A DNA stretch of 64,000 nt from Pelagibius sp. Alg239-R121 (GTDB lineage Bacteria; Pseudomonadota; Alphaproteobacteria; Kiloniellales; Kiloniellaceae), in contig NZ_CAMZOF010000014.1 of the NCBI RefSeq assembly GCF_947331435.1, forward strand, positions 1 to 64,000. The letters run 5' to 3'. Shown one piece after another: positions 45,924-54,178 of the stretch; position 1 is the first letter of the stretch; the number at the start of each line of letters is the position of its first letter. A model generated the notes under the pieces. That model was not told the origin of the DNA. It worked only from the letters and a program-made list of their open reading frames with translations, and did no database searches. Position numbers and translations under genes: made by a program.

Positions 45924-46810
45924 CCAGAAACCTCAGAGGACTTGCACTGCTGCCTTCGGAGACGATACGTGACTTTCCGCCTAATTTTTCTTCAAAGCAA
46001 ATGCACGCTGGTTTGTATTTTAATAAATACGCGAATGCGTGGCAGTGGGAAAATGAAGCGAAGTCAGACTCTAAATTGTCTTTCAACAAATCCGATTGGC
46101 TCAAGAGCTTTGTTTCTCAGTGCAACCCGGTCGGTCATAAGCAAGCGTTAGAGACCTACACACAGCGGATCGAGCATTTGGTTGCTGCACGCGGGGGGAT
46201 GACGCTGCGATTAAAAACGGTCGAGCGTTTTGTGACTGGTCTCGGTCTGCCGCATCCAGTTGAGAACGGTTTTCTCTGGCATCACAGCCTGGGTGTCCCT
46301 TATCTGCCTGGAACCGCAGTCAAGGGGATCCTGAGGGCACAGCTGGAAGCCGACACAGAGTCTCAGATAGATGACGAGACGTTTCTTCGTTTATTCGGCT
46401 CGCCTCGCAGGACTGACAGTGCCGCACGTGAGAATGACACAGCGGGTAAAGCGGCAGAGACCGCGACGGCCGAGACCGAAAATGAGAAAGATACTGCCTC
46501 TATGCAGCGTGGCGCGTTGCTCTGTTTCGATGCACCGCCAACAATACCGGTGCGTCTGGAACTGGATATCATGACACCGCACTATGGCCCTTATTATCAT
46601 GCCGGGGATATACCCGGTGACTGGCATTCACCCAATCCGGTGACCTTTTTGACCGTTGCACCGGAAACAGAGTTCATTTTTTCCTTCGCGCCCTACAAAT
46701 CCACGGGCATCGATATAGAGCTTGAAGAATTGAGCAGGGTTCTCCGAATCGCCCTCGACTACTTTGGCGCAGGTGCCAAGACTGCCGCCGGTTACGGGCG
46801 TTTTCTTTAG
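45920..46810 (+). CDS. cmr6: Cmr6 (Cas7-like RAMP subunit)
   Basis: 296 residues with the Cmr6 pattern: an N-terminal variable region, then RLKTVERFVTGLGLPHPVEN, a GVPYLPGTAVKGILRAQLE motif and, after a flexible, Glu/Ala-rich insertion (about residues 165-200), DIMTPHYGPYYH and a Gly-rich end AKTAAGYGRFL. It is the 3'-side backbone subunit. It ends the plus-strand operon. Cmr1 is not in this operon but elsewhere (48686-50302). Confidence 0.9.
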   Translation: MTRNLRGLALLPSETIRDFPPNFSSKQMHAGLYFNKYANAWQWENEAKSDSKLSFNKSDWLKSFVSQCNPVGHKQALETYTQRIEHLVAARGGMTLRLKTVERFVTGLGLPHPVENGFLWHHSLGVPYLPGTAVKGILRAQLEADTESQIDDETFLRLFGSPRRTDSAARENDTAGKAAETATAETENEKDTASMQRGALLCFDAPPTIPVRLELDIMTPHYGPYYHAGDIPGDWHSPNPVTFLTVAPETEFIFSFAPYKSTGIDIELEELSRVLRIALDYFGAGAKTAAGYGRFL

Positions 46811-46966
46811 CTTCTGGTCGCGCTTCGTTTAGCTGAATCACATCTCTCAAGTTAGGCGTGAGCAGACACACCTGATTCAAGGCTCTTTAATTGTCCTCTC
46901 CTCTCCAGGCTCTGGGTGGATGCGGAACTGCCTGCACGACCATCCATGGCTATTCCCGAGCTTCCA
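46811..46966. other. Short gap between cmr6 and CRISPR array 1
   Basis: About 155 bases between the cmr6 stop and the leader-distal end of array 1. It carries no gene; the last array repeat unit is degenerate at its left border. Confidence 0.4.
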
Positions 46967-47351
46967 AAGGAAGCAGATCTTCGGATGGTTCAGTCGACTG
47001 AACTTATCACCGTGTCCGTTTTCCGGACGCATTTGTTTCAATTGATCTTCGGATGGTTCAGTCGACTGAACACACCGCCCTGCTGGGGCTAACAAACAGG
47101 AGGTTTCAATTGATCTTCTGAATGTTCAGTCGACTGAACACATCCCAATTATTGTTTCACATGATACTTGGAGTTTCAATTGATCTTCTGAATGTTCAGT
47201 CGACTGAACAAAGCGTACTTCACGAATACGATGGCGAGCTGCGTTTCAATTGATCTTCTGAATGTTCAGTCGACTGAACACAGACAAGAAGAACCTTCTT
47301 CCTTCTGGCGACATGTTTCAATTGATCTTCTGAATGTTCAGTCGACTGAAC
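46967..47351 (-). CRISPR. CRISPR array 1 (6 repeats, 5 spacers)
   Basis: 37-base repeats occur at 47035-47071, 47103-47139, 47173-47209, 47243-47279 and 47315-47351. A degenerate unit sits at 46967-47003. Spacers are 31-35 bases. Read on the minus strand, each repeat ends in ATTGAAAC, the usual type III 5' crRNA handle, so transcription is leftward with the leader at the right. Consistent with that, the leader-distal unit is the degraded one. The two leader-distal repeats carry GGATGG where the others have TGAATG. The stem is the perfect palindrome GTTCAGTCGACTGAAC. The open frames crossing this array are artefacts. Confidence 0.97.
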
Positions 47352-47513
47352 AGACATTCTATAACATATTGATAATACATAAAAAAGAATTAGACTTTCC
47401 ACTTTCTATTGAATTTTCCTTCTTCTGAACAAAAGATACCCAGCCTCTATCCAATAAAACGTACATATAATCTTGTGTAAACAATGTGTTGGGGGATTTC
47501 CACAGGCCTATTT
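47352..47513 (-). promoter_or_regulatory. Leader of CRISPR array 1
   Basis: An AT-rich stretch between the leader-proximal repeat and the TM-CARF gene's stop. It contains AT-rich promoter-like runs (TACATATAAT) and ends with TTTCCACAGG, a motif that recurs as AATCCACAGG at the matching position of the second leader. Confidence 0.7.
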
Positions 47514-48689
47514 TTAAAAACTTGGCACGCCGACGCTTACCTGGGCGTCGTAAAACAGGACGCTGTAGTTTTCATTTTCTGACCTTTCCAGCAGGCTCTG
47601 TGCTTCACCACGAACGTAGCTCATCAGCACTTTGCGGTTTAGGGTCGCAATTGCCGCGGCGGCACTGACCGTCTTGAGACCGGAGGTGATGTCAACACAG
47701 ATGCCGTTGTTCTTTTCAAAATTGTCCGGGTGATCGGAACAGAGATTTTCGATCGTCTCTACAAATACCTCGTAAACTTGGTCAAATTCCTCAAAATCAA
47801 CCGGCGGCATTCGCTTAATCTCTATAGTTGCGTCTTCTACGCCGTTCAAACGCATCCAGTTCTTTATAAAGAGATCGCACAGGGATTTGAAATCATCGAA
47901 CTGACGATCTGAACCTGGCTGAAGCGTTCCATCGGCCGCTTTCTTGTCTTTCGACGTCACAATGAAGATCGTTGAGAGTTTATGATCCGAGTCCCGCAGC
48001 AAGCGATCGACACAGCGCAGGTTCTGCTGCCAGCTGAGCGTGCCAAACTTGTCCCCATTGCGCAGAATATGGGTAAGGTCATCCTCTTCTGCCTCTGTCA
48101 GTTGCTGCATAGCCGTAGATAGTTCGTGGTCCAGCACCCTGGCTGGAAGCAGGGACAAGGGCATAATCAGCACGCGGCAGTTCCGCGCATTGGAACCTGT
48201 AAGCCTTACAGCTGAGGCAGAAACGAAATCCTGCGCTACGTTGAAGATGCGCCACGCGCCCAGATAACAGACACCACCCAGGAATACGCTGAAGCCCAAC
48301 GTACTTATCAGATTGATCAAACTATCTGTGTATTTGCCTCGGGCGGTCACGTTGTTCAGGGGAATCGATGAGGGTTTCTCGATTGCTTCATTCAGCAGTT
48401 CAGACGGCCCTGCTTCGTTCTTTGTGTCTTCGACAGCGTCAGGGGGAACCTGAAGGTCCTTATTTCCTGAAGTTTGGTTCGAAGAGGTGGCAGAGTCACA
48501 ATGCAGGCCGGCGATCTGTCCAAATGCCCAGGGCTGACAGATCGATGCATCGTATAGTGCAGTAAGGGCGTTGGGAAGCAGTCCGCCTGACACAATGAGT
48601 GCAAGTCCCCAGAATACGAGACTGCGCGCTGCCTGCCTTTTACGCTGTCCCAAGCCGCCTTTCTTGGGCGCGCTGCTCTCAGCCGTCAC
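47514..48689 (-). CDS. Transmembrane CARF protein, candidate cyclic-oligoadenylate membrane effector
   Basis: 391 residues, GTG start at 48689 overlapping the cmr1 stop (GTGA). Two membrane helices (about residues 23-46 and 125-150) flank a Ser/Asn/Glu-rich extracytoplasmic segment. The C-terminal 240 residues form a Rossmann-like CARF domain, with IFIVTSKDK, LSWQQNLRCVD and the ICVDITSGLKTVSAAAAI motif typical of CARF proteins. CARF domains bind the cyclic oligoadenylates made by Cas10. TM-CARF proteins such as Cam1 are membrane-depolarising effectors; this one is larger and has no nuclease domain, so it is proposed to act similarly. It lies between cmr1 and the array leader. Confidence 0.78.
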   Translation of the reverse strand: MTAESSAPKKGGLGQRKRQAARSLVFWGLALIVSGGLLPNALTALYDASICQPWAFGQIAGLHCDSATSSNQTSGNKDLQVPPDAVEDTKNEAGPSELLNEAIEKPSSIPLNNVTARGKYTDSLINLISTLGFSVFLGGVCYLGAWRIFNVAQDFVSASAVRLTGSNARNCRVLIMPLSLLPARVLDHELSTAMQQLTEAEEDDLTHILRNGDKFGTLSWQQNLRCVDRLLRDSDHKLSTIFIVTSKDKKAADGTLQPGSDRQFDDFKSLCDLFIKNWMRLNGVEDATIEIKRMPPVDFEEFDQVYEVFVETIENLCSDHPDNFEKNNGICVDITSGLKTVSAAAAIATLNRKVLMSYVRGEAQSLLERSENENYSVLFYDAQVSVGVPSF

Positions 48690-50302
48690 AGCTGCGGCTC
48701 TTTCCTCTGTGCTTCGAAAGTCGGATCTGCGATTTTGGGGCCGGGCTTGCGACCAATGATGGCGAGAACATCCTTTGGGTCAAAATAGCTTTTGCTAGTC
48801 TTACCCTCAACTTTGAGCGCATCCATAAAGTCGTGTAACACGGACCAGTCGGGCATGAGGGCGACATTGTTGGACAAGGGGCCTGGCGTTAGGTCTCCCG
48901 ATATCTCACCGTTTAGACGTCCTGTTTTAGGATCCATCAGATGCCCCGTAAATTGCCCGGTTATCTTAAGGCTTCGCCCTACAAGTTGACCATGAATGTC
49001 TCCGAGAATGCGACCGTTACTCCCTAATTTCGGCTTGTCTGCGAACCTGCCCGAAAACTCACCTGATATAGTTTTTCTGATTTTGTCCTGAACTTCTCCC
49101 TGGAATTTGCCTGTGATGTTCTTTTGAGCTCCATCAAACGTTCCATCCAATGTTCCGCAAACAGTAAAACAACCCTCCATTTTACTCGAAACCATTGCGC
49201 TCATATTGCGGGCAGGAAGGAACTGCGACCCCAGTATAGAGACTACGCCAACATAACGACGATCACCCAGAGGGTGAATATGAATCATCAACGGGCTGGC
49301 ACGACGGTCCATGGATTTTGTGACTGGGCCCTCGACAGTTACTCTCTTGGTGAGACCCTGTCCAATTGAGCTGAAATAATTGTGCGGCAGACCAAAGACC
49401 ACTCGTTTAGGAGATCTAGGACCTTCTGTTGGTGCGTTGAGATACACATTGTGAAACCAGTCGTGATCGTCCTGGAAGTTTTCTTCGGACCAGGGTGTGT
49501 GCTCTCCCTTTTTCAAGGGCCAGAGTTTCCCAAACTTCCCTGCACTGCGATAGCGGATCATTGCTTCGCCGATTTCATTTAGCACGCCAAGTGCAGATTG
49601 CCCGCGTGCCAACACGGCGACACGACTGTCACGGCCAAACGCGGTATAAGGTGGAAGCTCCCTCGTGTTGATTTCGGGAACAAGCGCACGAATTCTCGCT
49701 GCATAGTCTTGACAGTTCTCAGGCGCATTCCAGATTAACTCCCCATTTCGAGTGAGGCGCTGAAGTGCTATACTTCCATAACCCCGCCGTGTGCGACTGC
49801 CCAGCCCGCCCAACAGGCCCATGAGTTCCACAGCCGCGACGATGCTAGGGTCGATTTTCCGACGTGCAATAATTCGGATGATGAAACTTCTTCCTGGGCG
49901 AAGACAGGGTCGGCTTAGTTTGCCTTTGCAGGTTTTTTTGTTCTCCTGTTCAAAAACACCGTAACCGAAATAGTGCGCTCCAGGTCCTATATTTTCCTGG
50001 CTGGGCTCTTCCTCGTCGCTGAGAGCTTTTCCTCTTTTGATCACACAACGAGGTTGCGAAACCACACTAAGATGAAACGAGCTCTGCCCGCCGCCGTCCT
50101 TGCTTCCGGCCGCGCCGAACAGCTCCGCTTCCTTTTTCCGCAGCTCTTTCAGGTCCGGAAAGTGCTGGTACATCATGGCGCGCCACCAGAAGCGCAGGAC
50201 GCCTTTGATGCTGGGGGCGCGCAGTTCGGCACTGGTGCTGTTGTCCGCACCGCCCAGGAACATTGGCGTGACGATACGAAACTCCGCTTCCACGCAGTCC
50301 AT
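48686..50302 (-). CDS. cmr1: Cmr1 with an unusual Gly-repeat insertion
   Basis: ATG at 50302 gives 538 residues; a longer frame to 50704 is not coding. The N-terminal part is Cmr1 (EAEFRIVTPMFLGGADNSTSAELRAPS split as FRIVTPMFLGGADN and RAPSIKGVLRFWWRAMM, then GSRTRRGYGSIAL). Near 48890-49170 there is an about 90-residue run of short G-x-aliphatic/aromatic-x-G units (GTLDG, GTFDG, GKFQG, GEFSG, GDIHG, GQLVG, GQFTG, GRLNG) that is not normal in Cmr1. It looks like a beta-solenoid or stacked-strand insert. The protein otherwise stacks as the terminal Cmr subunit gripping the crRNA 3' end. It is divergent from the CARF gene and away from the other cmr genes. Confidence 0.86.
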   Translation of the reverse strand: MDCVEAEFRIVTPMFLGGADNSTSAELRAPSIKGVLRFWWRAMMYQHFPDLKELRKKEAELFGAAGSKDGGGQSSFHLSVVSQPRCVIKRGKALSDEEEPSQENIGPGAHYFGYGVFEQENKKTCKGKLSRPCLRPGRSFIIRIIARRKIDPSIVAAVELMGLLGGLGSRTRRGYGSIALQRLTRNGELIWNAPENCQDYAARIRALVPEINTRELPPYTAFGRDSRVAVLARGQSALGVLNEIGEAMIRYRSAGKFGKLWPLKKGEHTPWSEENFQDDHDWFHNVYLNAPTEGPRSPKRVVFGLPHNYFSSIGQGLTKRVTVEGPVTKSMDRRASPLMIHIHPLGDRRYVGVVSILGSQFLPARNMSAMVSSKMEGCFTVCGTLDGTFDGAQKNITGKFQGEVQDKIRKTISGEFSGRFADKPKLGSNGRILGDIHGQLVGRSLKITGQFTGHLMDPKTGRLNGEISGDLTPGPLSNNVALMPDWSVLHDFMDALKVEGKTSKSYFDPKDVLAIIGRKPGPKIADPTFEAQRKEPQL

Positions 50303-50404
50303 GGCATTACCCTCTGTTTTCCTGATCGCCGATATGTCGTAATCAGTATGACGCAGCCCACAGAGAATGCAAACTGGTGGTTGCGGAAAAAAGACGGGGA
50401 GATT

Positions 50405-51181
50405 ATGGCGTATTGCTATCTCTGCACCGCCGGAACCAGCGCAGGACGACATGCCGACGCTCACTACGGCCCTGAATGGATCGAGGCGAACGGCGGTGTT
50501 GACCAAGCGGCGCAGCTGCTGCTGGATGGCTTCAGGCATACGGCTATGGACGACCCGCGCGCTTTGACTGGGAGGCTGCCGGCGGAGGTTAACAGTCTGG
50601 CGCGGCTGGGGGTGACGGCGCGGGACCGGGTGGTTCTGTTTGCGTCGGACACACCCCAAGGGCAGGCATCCGCGCTTGCGGTGGTGACCTATCTGAGATC
50701 TCAACTCGCCGGTCTCGATGCAGTGGCGGTGTCCGTTCCGGGCTTGCAGGTTCAGGATGCTGCGCTCTTTCAGCGCAAGGGGCTTGCCAATTTTTTCCGG
50801 CTCGCGCGCGTTGAGATCAATCAGGCCCGGCCAGGTGGCTGCAGTCTTGTCATCACTGGCGGCTTTAAGGCGTTGATCCCCTATGCGGTGTTACTGGCGA
50901 CGCTTGAGAACCTGACTTGCTACAGTGTGTTCGAGCACTCCGACAGTCTGATCACCCTGCCCCCACTGCCCCTGACCATCGACCGGGAAACGCTGTTGCC
51001 TTTCTTGCCGTTACTGCGGGCCATGGCACAAGACGGTTCTGTGCCACTCAAAAAGCTCGAAGCTACAGTACCTGATCCGTTGTTTCGAGATCAGTTGGCG
51101 TCTCTCATAGAGATATTTCCAGATGAAAACCGGGTGGGCCTTTCTACATTAGGAATCCTGGTGCTCGACGCTTTGCAATGA
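50405..51181 (+). CDS. CARF-domain protein, candidate ring nuclease
   Basis: The ATG at 50405 (ACGGGGAGATT upstream) gives 258 residues; an ATG at 50348 and longer frames overlap the region divergent from cmr1. The N-terminal AYCYLCTAGTSAGRHADAHYG is split as YCYLCTAGTS and GRHADAHYG; it carries the GTS loop of Csx1/APE2256-type CARF proteins. ASDTPQGQASALAVV and ITGGFKALIPYAVLL complete the Rossmann ligand site. No HEPN R-x4-6-H motif is apparent, so it is probably a ring nuclease that degrades cyclic oligoadenylate or a regulator, not a HEPN RNase. It faces the distal end of array 2. Confidence 0.72.
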   Translation: MAYCYLCTAGTSAGRHADAHYGPEWIEANGGVDQAAQLLLDGFRHTAMDDPRALTGRLPAEVNSLARLGVTARDRVVLFASDTPQGQASALAVVTYLRSQLAGLDAVAVSVPGLQVQDAALFQRKGLANFFRLARVEINQARPGGCSLVITGGFKALIPYAVLLATLENLTCYSVFEHSDSLITLPPLPLTIDRETLLPFLPLLRAMAQDGSVPLKKLEATVPDPLFRDQLASLIEIFPDENRVGLSTLGILVLDALQ

Positions 51182-51225
51182 AGCTGGGCTGATGTTTTTC
51201 TGCACTACTGAATAGTTGTCAGCGC

Positions 51226-51751
51226 CCCATTCATGATCTTCAGACGGTGTCAGCCAGCTGACATAGTGAAGCTAAATCCCCAGGCAACGTAATTGTGTTT
51301 CAATTGATCTTCAGACGGTGTCAGCCAGCTGACACATAAAGAGCTCGTGCTGGAAGCCAAGAAAGTTTCAATTGATCTTCAGACGGTGTCAGCCAGCTGA
51401 CAAAAGCCGTTCGGGCGTATCTTGAGTATTTACATGTTTCAATTGATCTTCAGACGGTGTCAGCCAGCTGACACACAGCAATCTTCTTAAACTGGGTCAC
51501 AAGCGTTTCAATTGATCTTCAGACGGTGTCAGCCAGCTGACATTATCCCGCCTCGCGGTTACATTTTCTCTGACTGTTTCAATTGATCTTCAGACGGTGT
51601 CAGCCAGCTGACTTAAAGAATGCTTGGAAAAAGGATGCCAATAAGTTTCAATTGATCTTCAGACGGTGTCAGCCAGCTGACTTGGGCCCTTGATGACCAG
51701 AGAGGGCACGTTAGGTTTCAATTGATCTTCAGACGGTGTCAGCCAGCTGAC
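51226..51751 (-). CRISPR. CRISPR array 2 (8 repeats, 7 spacers)
   Basis: Seven intact 37-base repeats lie at 51297-51333, 51365-51401, 51436-51472, 51505-51541, 51576-51612, 51645-51681 and 51715-51751. A degenerate unit lies at 51226-51262. Spacers are 31-34 bases. Read on the minus strand the repeat ends GAAGATCAATTGAAAC, exactly like array 1, but its stem half is GTCAGCTGGCTGAC instead. Leader at the right, degraded unit at the left, so transcription is leftward. Both arrays can share one Cas6 and Cmr complex through the common handle. Confidence 0.97.
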
Positions 51752-51892
51752 AGTCTCACTGTAGCGCATTGATTTAGATGAAGCATCTGGAATATCTTCC
51801 ACTTACCTATACGATATTTTAATCATGATCCAATACCCTTCTGAATAACGCTTCAAGAATATGTTATTTCTATATATAATACAACATATTAG
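51752..51892 (-). promoter_or_regulatory. Leader of CRISPR array 2
   Basis: An AT-rich region between the leader-proximal repeat and the RT-cas1 frame, with TATATATAATAC and a short CCACAGG motif just beyond its right end (51901-51907). It must promote the array leftward and may also contain the divergent RT-cas1 promoter. Confidence 0.65.
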
Positions 51893-53881
51893 AGAAAATC
51901 CACAGGTATAAAAACAATCGAAGTTGCCGAAAAATCAAATTTATTCAGCGAGATAACGGCGCTAGGTAATCTGGCCGCTGCCTGGCACAAAGTTCGTCTG
52001 AATGCCGGAGGACCTGGCGGAGATGGCGTTACCGTCGAGCATTTTAGTCAGGGCACCGAAAAGCGGCTCAAGGCGCTGCACAGGTCTTTGCGTGATGGTA
52101 CCTATCGCCCAGGTCCAGTCCGGGAACTTAGCATACCTAAAGACGACGGGAGTTTCCGTCCTCTTGCGATTCCCAGCATCGGCGACCGGGTTGCACAGAC
52201 AGCTGCCGCGAGCGTTCTGGGCCCATTGCTCGATCGTGAGATGGAAGATGCCAGCTTTGCGTATCGGGCAGGTCGTTCCGTGCAGATGGCGGTGTCACGG
52301 ATCGCGCGTTACCGTCGCGACGGTTACCGCTGGGTGGTGGATGGCGATATCGAACGCTATTTCGAAAACGTACCGCATGATCCTTTACTGGAACGCTTGG
52401 GCCGTTCAATCGAGGATCCGCTCCTGCTCGATCTGCTTGCGCTCTGGCTGGAGAGCTTTTCTGAGGGAGGGCGGGGTCTGCCACAGGGCGCACCTTTGTC
52501 GCCACTTCTGGCGAACCTTTATCTTGATGACGTTGACGAGGCCATTGAAGGTAAAGGTGTCCGTCTCGTCCGCTTTGCCGACGACTTTCTGCTGATGTGC
52601 AAAGGCGAAGAAACGGCGCGCGAAGCGCAGACCCGAATGGCTGGAATTCTCGCTGAGCAGGGTCTGCGTTTGAATCCGGAAAAGACTCGCGTCGTGCCCT
52701 TTGAAAAAGGCTTTCGCTTTCTGGGACACCTCTTTGTACGTTCCATGATCATCCAGGAACTGCGAGACGATGATCCAAAAGCACCCATGGCCGTCGGCAT
52801 CACAGGCAAGGCCATCGACCCGGAATCCGGAACTTCGGGCAGCGATGGCGGTGTTACGGACGGCGGCCAGCGAGCACCGATCCTGCGGGTACTGTATGTC
52901 TATGAACGGGGACGTAAGATCGGTTTGCGTAATCAGGCCTTCACAATTGAGGAGGACGACAGGGAATTGCTTGCAATTCCACCGGCACGAATCGACCGGA
53001 TAGAAATGGGACCTGATGTCGAGATCGAAGCTGCTGCTATGCGACAGGCGCTGGCCCACCGCATTACTGTTGCTCTGGTCGATGGCCGGGGTGCAACGCT
53101 TGGTATGATCGCTGCGCCAGTAACAGATCATGCCGCCCTCCATCAGGCGCAGGCCCAGCATATGCTGGACCATGGCCTAAAACTGGATCTTGCCCGCCGC
53201 GTCGTGGATGGTCGGATCCGGAATCAGCGGGCGCTGCTGAGGCGGCTTAACAGACGGCGCAAGGATCCCGAGGTGGCATCCGCCGCTGCGGCGATCGGGC
53301 GTGTTCTTCGTAAACTGCCGCGGGCCGTGGATGTGCCTGAGCTCTTCGGCTACGAAGGTCAAGCAGCGGCGCTCTACTGGCCCGCTATTGCGCGTACACT
53401 CGGCACGCACTGGGGTTTTTCCCGTCGCCGCAGACGGCCGCCACCCGACGCCATCAACCTGATCCTTTCCTTCCTTTCTACTCTGCTTTACCGGGACATC
53501 CACGCGCTGGCATGCCGCCACGGCTTGCATCCTGGTTTTGGCACCCTGCATGCTGCCCGGGATGGTCATAATGGCTGCGTGTCCGACTTGATTGAGGAGT
53601 TTCGGGCACCTTTGGTTGAGGGTCTGACGGTTACCCTTGCCAACACCCGTGCAATCAAGCTGGAGATGTTTGCAGTTCAGGACGATGGTTCCTGCCGCAT
53701 CGCGCCGGAGGGGCGAGATGCGATTGTGCGTGGCTACGAAGCGTGGCTGGACCGGCAGGTCAAGAGCCAGCGTACGGGCAAAACGGTCCTGTGGCGCCGG
53801 GTGGTGGAGGAACAGGTGATTGCCTACGTTCATCATCTTCGGCAGAAGGGCGACTACCAATCCTACCGAATGGACTACTGA
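51893..53881 (+). CDS. cas1: Reverse transcriptase-Cas1 fusion
   Basis: Group II intron-like RT at the N-terminus and Cas1 at the C-terminus. The RT motifs are WHKVRLNAGGPGGDGVTVEH (RT0), DGDIERYFENVPHD, GLPQGAPLSPLLANLYLDD and the catalytic FADDFLLM (FADD at 52574-52585). The Cas1 part starts near RVLYVYERGRKIGL and keeps the metal ligands in LFGYEGQAAALYW (Glu), GFGTLHAARDGHNG (His) and DLIEEFRAPLVE (Glu). No Cas6 domain is fused in front. The frame is open from 51893 but has no ATG, GTG or TTG before TTG 52088, which would delete conserved RT0. So the start is probably non-standard (ATA 51908, ATC 51917 or CTG 51971). RT-Cas1 can acquire spacers from RNA. Confidence 0.92.
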   Translation, partial: RKSTGIKTIEVAEKSNLFSEITALGNLAAAWHKVRLNAGGPGGDGVTVEHFSQGTEKRLKALHRSLRDGTYRPGPVRELSIPKDDGSFRPLAIPSIGDRVAQTAAASVLGPLLDREMEDASFAYRAGRSVQMAVSRIARYRRDGYRWVVDGDIERYFENVPHDPLLERLGRSIEDPLLLDLLALWLESFSEGGRGLPQGAPLSPLLANLYLDDVDEAIEGKGVRLVRFADDFLLMCKGEETAREAQTRMAGILAEQGLRLNPEKTRVVPFEKGFRFLGHLFVRSMIIQELRDDDPKAPMAVGITGKAIDPESGTSGSDGGVTDGGQRAPILRVLYVYERGRKIGLRNQAFTIEEDDRELLAIPPARIDRIEMGPDVEIEAAAMRQALAHRITVALVDGRGATLGMIAAPVTDHAALHQAQAQHMLDHGLKLDLARRVVDGRIRNQRALLRRLNRRRKDPEVASAAAAIGRVLRKLPRAVDVPELFGYEGQAAALYWPAIARTLGTHWGFSRRRRRPPPDAINLILSFLSTLLYRDIHALACRHGLHPGFGTLHAARDGHNGCVSDLIEEFRAPLVEGLTVTLANTRAIKLEMFAVQDDGSCRIAPEGRDAIVRGYEAWLDRQVKSQRTGKTVLWRRVVEEQVIAYVHHLRQKGDYQSYRMDY

Positions 53882-53888
53882 GAGTACG

Positions 53889-54176
53889 ATGCCGAGACCA
53901 GAAAATCTGATGGTGTTCTGTTACGATGTGGTTTCGAACCGGCAGCGCCGGAAGGTTTCTAGGGTGCTGGAAGCCGAATGCGTTCGTGTACAGAGGAGCG
54001 TTTTTGAAGCAATGTTGACCGATCGGGCTGCCAGGAAGTTGGCACACAAAGCTGCGCAGTACCTCGATTCTGGGGATAGCCTGCGCGTTTACAGTATCGG
54101 GGCACGGGGGCGCGAACGCTGCCTCGCCTTCGGGCCGCTTCCCTTGCCCGAAAAGCAGCCGTTTTATTTACTCTAG
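53889..54176 (+). CDS. cas2: Cas2
   Basis: 95 residues, ATG at 53889, eight bases after the RT-cas1 stop. It shows the Cas2 ferredoxin-like pattern: LMVFCYDVVSNRQRRKVSRV with the active-site Asp on the first strand, then VRVQRSVFEAMLTDRAAR. It forms the integrase complex with RT-Cas1. The longer frame from 53820 overlaps RT-cas1 and lacks conservation. Confidence 0.93.
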   Translation: MPRPENLMVFCYDVVSNRQRRKVSRVLEAECVRVQRSVFEAMLTDRAARKLAHKAAQYLDSGDSLRVYSIGARGRERCLAFGPLPLPEKQPFYLL

Positions 54177-54178
54177 GC

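Noticed and set aside
47192-47428. Open frames spanning CRISPR array 1
   Set aside because: Peptides repeat SIDLLNVQSTE-like units because they translate the repeats; they are artefacts.
50303-50704. N-terminal extension of cmr1 to 50704
   Set aside because: The extension is not protein-like, is antisense to the CARF gene, and the Cmr1 homology begins at the ATG at 50302.
50405-51181. HEPN ribonuclease (Csm6/Csx1 effector)
   Set aside because: No R-x4-6-H motif was apparent and the protein is short; a ring-nuclease-type CARF protein is the better reading.
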